The position numbers and the translations under genes were made by a program. From positions 113,501-177,500 of the forward strand of contig NW_022145540.1 in assembly GCF_000002235.5 (NCBI RefSeq): a stretch of DNA of 64,000 bases, in the 5' to 3' direction. The first letter of the stretch is position 1; each line of letters begins with the position of its first letter. This DNA comes from Strongylocentrotus purpuratus (taxonomy: Eukaryota; Echinodermata; Echinoidea; Camarodonta; Strongylocentrotidae). Shown one piece after another: positions 52,284 through 64,000 of the stretch. The notes beneath the pieces are model-generated. The model was not told the DNA's origin, ran no database searches, and saw only the letters and a list, made by a program, of their open reading frames with translations.

Positions 52284-55200
52284 TTACACCATCACTGGTT
52301 CGGGGGCGCCTGTCTTGCTTGTGGGTGCTGGGGGTTCCATAGACCGTGCTGGGCGGTTGAGTCGCACCTTTAACACTGCAGGAGGAAATGAAGAGATCCA
52401 TGAAATATAATACATATCTAAAAAATAAAAAAATTGTTTAAATAAACTTTTAAATGCTTTTTATATTGTGCTAGTCATCAGATTTGGCTTAACATACCAG
52501 CAAATACCCATTATTTATTTTTTTCCTTCTTCAATTCTGTTTATGTGATCATTATTTCTATACGTTATTGTTAATGATTAGTCAATATTTTCAATACCAT
52601 TAGTGACACTATTACTGCGATATAATCTAGATTAAAATTTAATTATTTGTTTTACCATCATGTTAGATTTAATAAAAAGGGCAATTAACTTTATCGCCAT
52701 CACTTTTATTAATATTCCCAATATTTCTGTTATCACTCGCTTTTACCTTTTTAGTAATCAGTTTTCATAAACCTTAAAATAATAATAATAATAATAATAA
52801 TAGTGGGTTCTTGTATAGCGCTCATGTCTGTCAGACTTGACCTGTAATTCACCTGTAGTTTACTACAGGTATTTGGACGGTTGTAGGACACAAGCTCCTG
52901 CTACAGTCAATTTCCTGCACTAACTAAATTCTTAATTACAACACTAGACCCAACAATATACCTTACCCTAACCCTAAACCTAACCTAAAACACTATTGCA
53001 ACTCTAACCCCAACTTCATACCATTAGACAAAATAAAGCTTGGAGCATATGTCGGGTCCCCTATATATATATTTATATTTAAATGTAACTACATGAAATA
53101 TGGCATTTATTATATAAATACAATTAATGTAATTATCAAAGTCACATATCATATGCACAGTCCAATGTTATCAATTCAAACTAATACCATGCAAATATTA
53201 TATATAAGTAATATTCAGCATACATAAATGCCAGACAATATGCAGCAAGAATATGCATGTTAAAAAATGGTAGAATTAATATAAAAACAAAAACAAAACA
53301 TTGATGCAATAGTATATACATATACAGATAAAGGTAAAACATTGATCGGTAACATACAGATAAAGGTATAAATTCTTATTGCTTTAGATTTTGAATTCCA
53401 TAAATTAGGGAAAGATATTCATAACATCTGGACAAGTGTAAATGCAAACTACTCTTTAAAAAGACACATTTTTGGTGCAACTACACAATAGGGTTGAGAA
53501 TGTGCATGATTTCTATGAATGCTTTGTATTTAAAAGCAGAATTATTGGTTTCAATTGGTTTCAAGGTTATCCTGATTTTATTATAAATAATGGTTGCCTA
53601 AATGCCATTAGGTTAACACAGATATAGGGAGGAGTAATTTATTTTAAAAACACACACGCTACGCTAGGGTGGGATTAAACAAAGCTCTAAAATATTATTT
53701 ACCTTCAATATTTAAAAGGAATACAATGCTATTCATACAAATTTAACAGGGGATACCAAAAAAAAAATTAAAAATCACACATCAATGCAGTATTCCATTC
53801 TATTCCATGATTGATGAATGGCTTCCGTAAATCGATTTCAAATACAGGTGCTGTATGTAGTACTGCAACAGCAAAATTTAAGAACTTATAAAAAGAAACA
53901 CCCAAAACTAAGTATTTGTATTTTAGGGGGGGGGGTAGTGTCATAATGGTTAGTATATTCTAGGTACAATCCCTATGCTAAAAATAAAAACTAAGGAAAT
54001 AATCAAGAGATAAGTTGGGTTGTTAGGCATGCATACAAATGAACACTTTCTCACTGATTGTATAGTTCAAAATTAGATGTTCATGTATCTATGTTACATC
54101 ATATATGTAACTTAGGTTTATATTATATGCAAAATGTATGTATCCTAATCATGAATAATATTCAAAAGTTAGCTAGCTGCCAATTAATGCTTTGTCCTTC
54201 ATTATGTGTCAGATGTCTCACTATTAAAGCAACCCCTTCTTTCAGGTTATGGGCTCTTTCTAGTTATTGAAAACTTGGATCTCTCTTCTATGAAGGTATC
54301 CCTTATCACTTATCCTAGGTTACAGCACCCACTATGTTTCCTTTACATTGCAGATTTGTTCATCCAAAACACCCCCCCCCCCCCCCCCCCCCGCCCCCCT
54401 CCCCCATCCCGGGCGTCCCCCTCTGGGGAAAAAAAGGTCTGACTGAAAAAGTTGCAATGATCCTGGAATTTAAATTATTAAAAAATAAAATTGAATGATG
54501 CAAACATTGAACATCCATAAACACTCATGCATGAACAAAATACAAAAGCCTTCAAAGCAATTCATAACCAATCAAAACTTGATGCAACAAGAAACTGACA
54601 GACATTTCCACAATGCTACAATCTCCTATTAAAACCAAGCAAACGTAAACAAAAGGTATCAGGCAGGTGGTTAGGCAGTCAAATGGGCAAGGGCCTTAAT
54701 TCATTGTCTACTTCACACTTACGATCAACTATCATCACATAATCGAGAACAACCATCAATAGTGGAGAGAGAGAGAGAGAGAGAGAGAGACAGGAGAGAA
54801 TGAGAAATGGGCCAAAATTACATCATTAAAATCTACAGACATGAGGAGAAAAGAACAAGGTTTTGATAAGTGATTTTTCTTTTTTCTTTCTCTCTCTCTT
54901 TTAAGTCACCATGCTTCTCATAAGCATGCAAAAAGGTTGAAAGACTACTCGTATTTTACACTATACATCAGGAAAATCTAGGATAGGCCTGGACAAAATC
55001 AACAATCTTAAAGTGTTCATACTTTGAGTGGTTTGTTTACCTGACTGCTAAGAATATGCTTGTAAGTAAGCAACCAGGGGACCGATGAGGGGCTTGGTAA
55101 TGATTAATGCCTTCACACCAAAGGGCACTAGCGTATCGACTTAGGTTATAACCCAGGACCTCCCGGTTACGAGACCAACACTCTACCAATGAGCCATCCT

Positions 55201-58200
55201 CACCAGATGAACACAGTATTAACATCTTATATCATTTCATACATTTAAAAGTCTGAACATTGTTCAGGCCGATGAAAAACAACGTCAGATCGTGTCCAGC
55301 CCTAGTGGTTTTCTAGTGGGTTATTTTCTCACTTCTAAAGCTAACCACGTTGGGAGTATAGTTTCAATCTGAGACAAACTGCTACAAATGGGGGTAATCT
55401 TTTCACACAGAGTTGATGAACTACATACATGAACTTATACAAATAGAGTTCACACAAGTTCCTCTCTCAAATATGGAAAATTTGTTCTGTTGTGGTAAAC
55501 AGAATTCTCAGGGATTATCAAACCAAAGAGCAGCAAAAAAGTTATTTTTTTCTTCTCTGCTTGCAACAAACACTCGCACAATGGAAGGACGGACAGACAG
55601 ACACGTGTCAGATTGCAGGACACAACATAAAGTGAGAGAAAGGCTACATGGTAGGTAAGCTGGCAAGTCGAGTTGGGATTTAACTGCAGGATGGATATTT
55701 TTGTTCATAAATGCTTCTTTGTTTCAGAGTGTGCAAGCATGGAAAGGTGTCAAGGGGTATGATATAGAATATATATAAATACAGTATATATATGGATTTT
55801 TCGGTTTTATCATTTTGGGTTTGCATGTTCAACTTACAAAATTTGTTCTAATAGTTGGAGGTTTAGGGGAAGAATATGAAAACTGACTGATCAAATAAAG
55901 GGATCTCTATGATTCTGAAAGCTATGTACCTACGAAAGTCACTACCTACATGTACGAAAGTCGAACAGGTAAAAATGTTTATATATTCCTAATATCTACT
56001 CGTTTTAAAGGTATCACATGGTCTAAGTTCACCCCCAATTGGCCTGATGTGAAGAGTCTTTTAATACTACACTTGACTATGCTACCGTCACTGAAAGTAG
56101 GCATTCTCGACCGCAAATAAAAGAAGAACAATAAAACAGAATAAAAAGATAAAATTGAAATGATTTCATTCCGTCTGGCTAAACCATGCATTTCGAGTCT
56201 GGACTCTATGTATAGAGAGAGAACATCGAAAGTATTTACGATTTCACCCAAGGTACTGCTTAATGGTTCCATGCATTCCAAGAAATGATGTAGTGAGGGG
56301 TAAAGAAACAAGTTGTTATTTCAAAAAAATGAAAGACAAGGTTAGAACATGGACAAGCAACAAAGATGGGTTTCAGACAGAGAGAAGAGGATGTGAGAAA
56401 TGAAGAGCATTTTTTTTTTTTAATGAATGGAGGGCGAAAGATGGCTAAAATGCAACATAAGAAAAAACAGCTAAGAATCATCTGCAATACATTAAAGTGT
56501 CTTTTTCAAAGGAAAGAAAAAAAATGACAGTTAAAGTATGATAAATGACAAGTTTACCCTCTCTTGATTGCTTCTCAAACACAAATTGAAAAAAAAAAAA
56601 ATATATAGAATATCTTTAAAAAAAGTGCTTCTCATCACTTCTTGTGTCATCGTAACAACTTTTTATAATATGACTAATAAAAACAAGAGGAGTGATATGG
56701 CAGGAAAACCTAGTTTCCTCTTTGAAAGTGCCTGTACGTTACAATGACTTGATTAAAATTGAATGTTTATAAAATTAATTAGCTATACACTGATTTAAAG
56801 ATGTGTGTAATATAACTCACATGACTATGAGCATATGGAATATGAACTCAAAGTCATTCTACTTTAGGTATTCAAAAACTCTAGGAATAATGCAGGGTAC
56901 TACTCGGGCACTTGCCAAATAACATGGGGCAAGCAGATTTCTGAAAAGGCAGGCAAGCATTCTAGCATTTCCTTAGTTGATTTCAAAACAATAATGATAG
57001 AAGTATTTAAAAGACATTAACAATAATATTGTTGATAGTGATGAGACATGTTTCCAGTACATATTCTTAATGACACAATGATCATAACCATTGATTGTAC
57101 ATAAGTATGATGTGTTTGATATTGAAATACTATTACATCAGGGGGTGTTTCACAAAGATCCTAAGTTGAACTTATCTCTAAGTTGGACTTAGCATTTATG
57201 GAAAGCCGTTAGCATCCATGAAAATACTTTGTAAAAGTTTTTTTTAAAGGCATAAAATGTTGAATCAAATCATTCATATTTTCTATCATCAAGGAGATTT
57301 CATGTTCTTGATGGGGAATTTATAAAAAGTCCAAAATACTTTAATTTTTGCTTTTGAAAATATTTTATTTTAAGACTACAAATAGCTCTCCATAATTTTA
57401 AGTCCAACTTAAATTTAAGTGCAACTTAGGATTTTTGCGAAACACCCTCCTGGTAAACAAAAATTATAGTATATGCTCCTGAACCTGAATATGGCCTTGA
57501 GCAATGCATTTTATCTGCACTGTTCCTCTCCACCCAGGTGTTTAAATGGGTTCACATATGATGATGTGAACATCAGTGTGATTGTAATCGCATGTTCCCA
57601 CCTGTAAAAAGGTGACTAGCTTGAATGGAGGCTCCCCAAGGAGTGGAGAGCGTGCACTGTTAAAGTTCAGCATCATGTTTAAATCCGATGACAGGGGTAA
57701 TAGTATCGAGTTTCTTTGGACAGTTACTTGTTAACTGGTAAATCACTAGATGAAAACAATTATTATTTAATGACAGTGGTGAATAAATTCAATTCGAATT
57801 AATTTCAATTATTTTTAGAAATGTGTGTGTGTAAATGAAGATTTTCACAAACATGTATCAATCAGATATGATAATTGATCCCTGGGGATTGACCTAAACA
57901 TCAATATGCGGAAGACGTGACTCAGTTTTGGTCCATAATCTATTAGAGTCAGTTTATTGTAGGCAAAGGCAGAGAGCTTAGCGTACCACTGGTGGTACCG
58001 ATAGATAAGTCACATCTTCCCATATAGGTTTTCATACCCCGTCAGAGTCAGTTTGTAGATGAAGACAGAGAGCTGAGCAAACCACTGACTAACATCTTCC
58101 CTTGTATGTTTTGATTCTACTCACCGTATCCCTGGCCTTGCAGGAAGAGCCTGATGGCCTCGGCTAGCTTGGCAGGTTGCTCTTCTAAGATCATACCGCC

Positions 58201-61200
58201 ACAGTCTGACATCTTCATCCACTGGCTGCGTGCTGGGTCCATACGGGCGTTCATCTCCACCTATAATATTGCAATACAAGAACCTCAGTTGTTAACTTTA
58301 AAGGTAAACTACTGTAACAGGTCAAAATTGAACTGTTTTGTAGTGAAAAATATTTATCTATTTTTAATTAATATCTCCTCAGGAGGAAAGTAAGAAGTTT
58401 ATATGTTAACAAACTTTGTACTTCAAAGAAGTATGACTCACACATATTCTGAGTAGAAGCTATCAATTTGGCCAAAACATGACATTCCACAGCTATGAGA
58501 GAGTTAATGATGTATGGCCACTTGGTCAAAGGTTGGTAACTCACCCCCCCCCCCCCTTCCAGAACACTTGTAATAACTTAGCCAGATAAACCCCAAATTG
58601 TAAACATCAGATAAGAACCAAACTTCCAAAACAAAAGACTTCCTGTCTCCCTCCCAATGAAGACCCTTCCGTGAGAGTGTAGCTGTTATAAAAGAAGGCA
58701 GAGGTATTTGTCAGATTCACTCCTGTACTGCACCCCATCCATGGGGCAGGCAGGGAGGTCGACTCTGCAAGCTTTTGGTGTTACATGTCATTATAGGTGT
58801 TGACAAATTACAATCAACATGTAAGAAGCGGGAACGAGAGGAAACGGTCCTCTAGGCCAGATTGCCAGGGCTTTAGCTTACTTTAGCTTACTTTAGCTTT
58901 GTTCACTTTGCACCTGAAATAAAAAGAACCGCAACACAACGAATGGTGTGATGAGTATTTTCTACCAGTTTCCGCGTGTGATCTGCGTGTTACACTACAA
59001 AGTTGGTAAAAATTACTGAGGACAAAATACTATTGTAAAACCATTAATTTTTGTGACCTGCTGAAACTTCAGCGAATTGGTAACAATAACAACAAGAAGC
59101 ACTCAAGAACTACAAGAATTTAATTTTGTAATACCATAACTTGTTAGTATCTCAAAATCTGTGAAGTTTCATGTAGGTAAAAGTAACAGTAGGCTCAGAA
59201 TACTGGTTTGTAGCGTAAAAGAAATTAACTGGTTTAACCCAACTCTGACTTGGGGGGGGGGGGGGGGGGTTTCCCAAAACGCCCAGTCAGAATAGGATTA
59301 ATATAAACAATTGCACCAATACATATACACTTTCGCAATTCGCAACACTGACCAGCAGCATTGCAACATTTATCTATCTACCACCCAAGCTGCCTTTGGT
59401 TGACAATTAGAAAGTAGTGCTTACCGAATCGTTGACATGAGGTGAATTTGCACCTACGATGAGCATACTGTGAGCCTTCACGCCGCGAAGATTCTTCTGT
59501 TTGAACGGATCCAGCTCACGTCGGATGTTCAGGTCTGTTCGTCTGTGTGGTGGGATAAGAGATGAGACATAAAGACAATATCATTATGTTTTCACTGGGG
59601 GATAAGCCACCGGCCTGTCGAATTGCAAGGTACAGGGTTTGAGTCTTAGTCACGGTACTTATGACCTTTGGCAGCACATCAATTTACTATACAAGAACAG
59701 TATACAGACGATGCATTTGAAGGTCATAATACGATCTATCCGCACATCGAATTGAGGCTGTATGCATCTTTCATACAAAGACATCATGATTCATACGATA
59801 GGTGCCTACAGGCTCAATGAGAGCAGATAAATCATTAAACAAACATATGAAAACATGCATCATCTGTTTTATACAATGAAACTTCTGGATTCTTGTTATT
59901 TGCTGTACATGTACATGTGAAAAAGAATTTATTTCAAAATTGTTTCGAGTCACTATTGCTGACAAATAAATCCCAAGTATTAAGCTTAGTTTAGCGCACA
60001 CACAGAAATAAGCCCACTGACCTCTACACGCTATGCATACTTTAAAATCGTTGGATAGTACCAGAACTATTGCATGCTTTTTCATGAAAAAACATGGGAT
60101 AGTCTCTGTAAATGAATTACAGATGACTGCGTTTGACCAATCATTCGATTAGGATCTAGAAGTGAGTTGTATGAAATATTACGAAACTGACGGTATATTC
60201 ATTTATTTACTAGAATCTATATCACTTGAAGGCCAACTGAAATGCAAGGAATAAATGAGTCGAGAAAGAATTATTAAACTGCATTCGGAACAATTAAGTA
60301 CTACTAGGAAACATTTCTATAATAAGTGTACCTAACAGCTCTCCACAATGAATATCATAAGATGCCTAGCAAACAATGAAAGATAGAGAAGTAGTTCTTA
60401 CCTGATGTATGAGTTGACAAATAGTGAGAGATTGAAAGCGTTCACATTCTTAGCAAGATTCTCCCTGAAGAGTGCCACCAGCTCATGATGTGTTTCCATT
60501 GTACTCTGTGTGAGATAACAGGGATAAAGCAATTTATTAAAATCACACAAAACAAATATCATTCATAATATATCTCATCCTCGATGGCATAGATTCACAA
60601 AAAGGAAACTGGAAATGCCACTTAAGAAAATAAACCAGAAGACAGAGAAGAAAACAAACAGACATATGCACAAACCATTTACATGTAGGTATACATACAT
60701 GAGACATACAACTACAATATTTAAAAAGAATGATATGAATATCACTTGAAATCAGTAGTTCAATGTGCTACAAACCTTGCCAAAGTAGTGCCACAGAAGG
60801 TATTCTTGTGTGTAGTTTGTCATGCCATTCTTTCTTAGGTAGTATGCTGACAGCTGCAATGGTGAAACGAGAAGTTCATAAATAATTCATAACTTTTATC
60901 TGCTCTTTCCCCAAGGCCCTGAAAATCTTCTGGAAAAAAGGCTGGAAAGCAGTTACATCACATTATGCTAAATGCACTTGTAAAACAACACTTTTGCTAA
61001 GCAGGGAAGTTTCAATATCTAAATATATTGAATAATTGGCATAAATTGAGGATCATTACAGAAAATACAAGTTGAGTAGGCTCAATTGCCAATAAAAAAG
61101 CCACAGGCAAGTCACATGTTCAACTTGAGCTTGAGCTGATAACTGCAGCCAAAAAATATTTTGTGATTGTGCATCTCTCCTGCTCCCAGTAATTATCAAG

Positions 61201-62323
61201 AAAACAGCGGGAAAATACCTCTGGGAAAGAAACCCCATGGAGGTCCTCTGTATACGAGTTGCACTCTACAACTTTGGACTACAACTTTGAGAGCAAAGCT
61301 AAGGGTTAGAGGGAAGAAATCATGCTTCCCACTCTCACATACAATACAAAATGTTTGTTTATTTCATGACTACATTCGCTCACCCCCCCCCTCCCTCACA
61401 GGCGTAAAAAATTCTTGAATAATTACTAATAATCATAATCATTTGTAATAGTAGATCAGTTGAGGTAATAAAAAATAATCTAATAAAGTGTCTGTTTGAT
61501 TCGGCATATACTTCATTGATCTCTTTCATTTTTGTAAGTTTTATCTAATACTCCTGTTGTCCTTTTGTTAATAATGCAGATGCTTTTATGGGGTTTCCTT
61601 TCTTGCACAACTGCGCCTCAAGCATTTGATTTTCAACCGAATTTGATGCCTTACAAATCATAAAATATTATTATTGTTATAAACCATGTCATGAACATCA
61701 TTCCTCTCTTTCTCTAAATCAAATCCATCCTATATCATTGTAATACCTTTTGTTGCATCCACTCTGTCCATGTTGACTGTGTTGATACGCAGTTGACCAG
61801 TATGAGAGCCTCTATGTACTCTGGGTGAGCAAGCTATGAATACGAGATAAGAATATAATCCATTAATCAATCAATTATCAAGCAGTACACTTTCACTTTC
61901 ATACTTCACTACTTTGTTAGTTGAGTTCACTGAAGTCCAGGTCCGAGCACAATGTAATGGTCATCTTGCTCAAATTGGGTCCTTGCTCTGTGATGAACCA
62001 CATTTCAAAATCCAGCATCATACAATATGGCAATGGGACATGCATCCCTGTTTTATTTTCATTCCATTTGATTTCCCTTCTTTTTTTTTTCGAAAAAACA
62101 AATATCAACTTTGAACTATGCATCAATGATTAAAGAATATCACAGAATCAGCTTTGTTTTCTTTTTTATTTGGAAGTTTACTGAGCATATTACACAGTGA
62201 ATCACGGTTGACTCCTTTTCCTTCTGAAGAAAGAAAAGTGGAAAAACAATTTCAGCTTACCTCAAACCTTGTCAAGATATTTGCACCAGATCCCACTCCA
62301 AAGCCAATGAATTTCTTAAGTCT

Positions 62324-62368
<45 letters not shown>

Positions 62369-64000
62369 AGAAACAAGTTCCACTGATAGTGTTATTGAAG
62401 AATAACATTAATCAAAGTCTCATTGATTCGTTCATTTTTTATTTTTTTATAATTTTTTTTTTTTTTTTTTTTTTTGGGGGGGGGGGGGGGGTGCCCTGCA
62501 TGTAGGCTTGTGTTTAAATTTACAGGTGACAATTTCATAGTTCTACCACTAAAAAGTACCTTATTCTTCTTTATTTTTTAAGAAGGTTAAAACAAATGAA
62601 ACTTTGAGTTTTTCAAAAACAAAATGATTATTCCTCACAAGTTTGAGTGCTCTATTAAAAAGGGTTCAAACTGAATGACAATCAGAGCTAAAAATATTTA
62701 CACTAGATAGATATTAAAGGTAATATTCATGGTTCCACAACAAAGTACAAAACTTAATATTCCTCATATGTTGTTATTTCCTCATTAGGTTAAAATAATG
62801 TCAGGAAACCTCAGGCTGACTGATATACTGAACAGTTTACGTTTATAAAAAAAAATTAAATGAAAAAAATACTTACCTGAAGTGATTAAGTACACTGATA
62901 AGAGTCTCTGCTAAGTGATCCATGTCTGGGTACTCAAAGCTGAAAAGATGAATAAAAATAGATATGACATGTTGACAAAAGATGTGTAATGACGCAAGCA
63001 CGTGGTAGCAATACAAAATAAAATGAAGAATAATGACAATAATAATAACCACAAACAAAAACTGTGAGGCCTAACATTTTCCATCAGAATCATATGAATT
63101 CATGGAAACGCATGACAGGTATCTAACCAACTGTGAAATGTTCTTAGGGCTATATCTTTTTCAAATTTGTCCACTTCCATATGAGTAATAGAATATAAAC
63201 TCTGTTTTATTGTTTTTCAAATGACATCACCAATTTGTCACCATTTTAATCAACTTCAGTAACTTTTCAGTTAGGAAAACGCCAGCTCAATATTTGTTCA
63301 TCTATTTAAAATGGTTAGTGATTTTTATGAATAGAACAATTCAAATAAACAAATATATAAATAACAGTGAGCCAAATAACCCTAATGACTGAGCACTTTT
63401 GCAAAGACCATGTGCAAAGTGCACCAGTCTTTACAAAAAACTTTGTAAATAATTATAATAATTATTTATAAAGTGCTTTTGACAAAGCTTTCAAAGGGCC
63501 GACAGTAATAGAAACTTCTTCAGAAATCCATCAACAATCGATTACAAAATACAGCTTAAACATTTCAATATCCGTCTTCTTTCATTTCCTTTTTATTTTA
63601 TTATTTTCCGTATATTCCTTTGTGCAATATTATTCCTCTTTTGTAGAACAAATTTCAATGTATCGTATTTTAGCGTGTTTTAAAAATCTTTAGTAAATTT
63701 GATTTGTTTCAGCATTTGGCTGCTATTTTAAATGCATGTTTTTGAATCAATCAACCAGTTCCATCAATCAATTTTTAAAAAAATAGAAGAGTTGTGATGT
63801 TGAGCATACTTCTCTGGTAGCTGTGCTGCCCCCTGTTCTTGCCCTGGTGCATTGATATGATAGACACAGAAGTGCTTCAGGATGGGCTGCATGTCAGGAA
63901 AGTTGAAGAAACCTTGGAAACACGATACATCTAGAGTATGGAAAATAGAAAGAAAGATACAAATTGCAATAAATATTATGTATACATGTAGATGAGACAT
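52284..64000 (-). CDS. NDRG: NDRG-family protein, C-terminal nine exons (5' part off the window)
   Basis: Exons in transcript order: 63810-63930, 62877-62939, 62261-62321, 61747-61833, 60776-60853, 60402-60505, 59425-59542, 58125-58260 and 52284-52375. All have GT/AG borders and compatible phases, giving 286 residues to a TAA at 52284-52286. The match to NDRG (N-myc downstream regulated) proteins is colinear: NFPDMQPILKHF and INAPGQEQGAAQLP, YPDMDHLAETL, FIGFGVGSGANILTRF, AHPEYIEALILVN, TEWMQQK, FGK, NLSLFVNSYI, MKMSDCGG and QPAKLAEAIRLFLQGQGY. The alpha/beta-hydrolase nucleophile elbow is GVGSG, with Gly where an active enzyme has Ser, as in known catalytically inactive NDRGs. The last exon gives a short basic/Pro-rich tail (LKVRLNRPARSMEPPAP) without NDRG1-type repeats. 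The paralogue cannot be fixed. The roughly 90 N-terminal residues lie beyond 64000. Confidence 0.92.
52777..52802. repeat. (AAT)n microsatellite
   Basis: About eight AAT units in the last NDRG intron, next to sequence reminiscent of a SINE or LINE tail (GTGGGTTCTTGTATAGCGCTC). Confidence 0.85.
54370..54415. repeat. poly-C tract
   Basis: More than 20 consecutive C, then C-rich interruptions. Such runs recur in the window (58543, 61383; G-runs at 59253 and 62477). Confidence 0.9.
54768..54791. repeat. (GA)n microsatellite
   Basis: About 12 GA units within the last NDRG intron. Confidence 0.85.
55070..55204 (-). mobile_element. tRNA-derived SINE
   Basis: On the - strand from 55204: GGTGAGGATGGCTCATTGGT.. 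has a pol III A box (TGGCTCATTGGTAGAGTG), an anticodon-like loop (TCTCGTAAC, CGT) and a B-box region (GGTCCTGGGTT). The following sequence is unrelated to tRNA. A true tRNA gene is excluded because the acceptor stem does not close. Confidence 0.65.
57139..57452. mobile_element. MITE with CAGGGGGTGTTTC ends
   Basis: CAGGGGGTGTTTCACAAAGATC at the left is inverted at the right as GCGAAACACCCTCCTG, and adjacent AAGTTGGACTTA/TAAGTCCAACTT extends the pairing. About 314 bp, no ORF, in the last NDRG intron. Confidence 0.75.
57955..58118 (-). repeat. tandem duplication next to an NDRG splice donor
   Basis: Two copies share AGAGTCAGTTT, GACAGAGAGCT.AGC, ACCACTG and ACATCTTCCC. The second ends about 5 bp from the donor of exon 58125-58260. 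Confidence 0.6.
58871..58901. repeat. 10-bp tandem repeat (ACTTTAGCTT) x3
   Basis: Three consecutive copies directly visible. Confidence 0.85.
59595..59660 (+). mobile_element. possible tRNA-derived SINE head
   Basis: GGGGGATAAGCCACCGGCC.. followed by GGTACAGGGTTTGAGTCTTAG, whose GGTTTGAGTCT resembles a pol III B box. The A box is poor. Low confidence. Confidence 0.3.
62330..62362. repeat. (GA)n microsatellite beside an NDRG acceptor
   Basis: About 16 GA units, beginning about 8 bp upstream (transcript sense) of the acceptor of exon 62261-62321. On the transcript strand this is a (TC)n polypyrimidine tract. Confidence 0.9.
62449..62492. repeat. poly-T followed by poly-G
   Basis: A long T-run passes straight into a G-run of about 16. 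Only homopolymer sequence is seen. Confidence 0.9.

Noticed and set aside
55135..55204. tRNA-Thr gene
   Set aside because: A and B boxes are present but the acceptor stem does not pair and the sequence continues as a SINE body.

Overview
This window is eukaryotic, intron-rich and AT-rich, and crowded with small transposable elements. Gene content (a bilaterian CTCF, FBXL8, TMEM64, an NDRG family member), Tx1/L1-type LINEs, TTAA-flanked non-autonomous elements and tRNA-derived SINEs all suit a marine invertebrate deuterostome. An echinoderm, probably a sea urchin, is my best guess; this is inference from style and gene content, not from a species-specific marker.

Layout. 1-5.7 kb: no convincing gene; one TIR element (2643-3095) carrying a broken C2H2 zinc-finger piece. 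5.7-18 kb: CTCF on the + strand, with an NRF1/YY1-type promoter near 5.72-5.79 kb, a likely non-coding first exon, and seven coding exons encoding 939 aa. All nine zinc fingers sit in the last exon. 18-23.5 kb: AT-rich intergenic or 3' UTR sequence with two inverted-repeat elements. 23.5-26.2 kb: FBXL8 on the - strand, facing away from a CpG-rich probable bidirectional promoter (about 26.2-26.38 kb). From there a + strand exon with a 46-codon small ORF begins and may splice to 32.63 kb. 33.3-48.4 kb: TMEM64 (+), four coding exons, with a complete 6.7-kb Tx1/L1-like LINE inserted antisense in intron 2. 52.3-64 kb: C-terminal nine exons of an NDRG-family gene on the - strand; its 5' part lies beyond the window.

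Most striking points: (1) the CTCF keeps the finger 2-10 order and the YDF cohesin-binding motif but lacks fingers 1 and 11 and has altered recognition helices from finger 6 on; (2) the LINE has both ORFs open, a 15-bp target duplication and a TTT/AA-type target site; (3) between its 5' end and ORF1 lies a 1.2-kb Helentron-like repeat element carrying six arrays of AGGTCA half-sites (five perfect DR1 nuclear-receptor sites); (4) a 905-bp near-perfect foldback element with 9-bp target duplications at 27.08-27.98 kb; (5) several unrelated repeat families bounded by TTAA, one nested in another. The four host genes have no evident shared pathway; their proximity looks incidental, apart from the FBXL8 and small-ORF/TMEM64 head-to-head arrangement.
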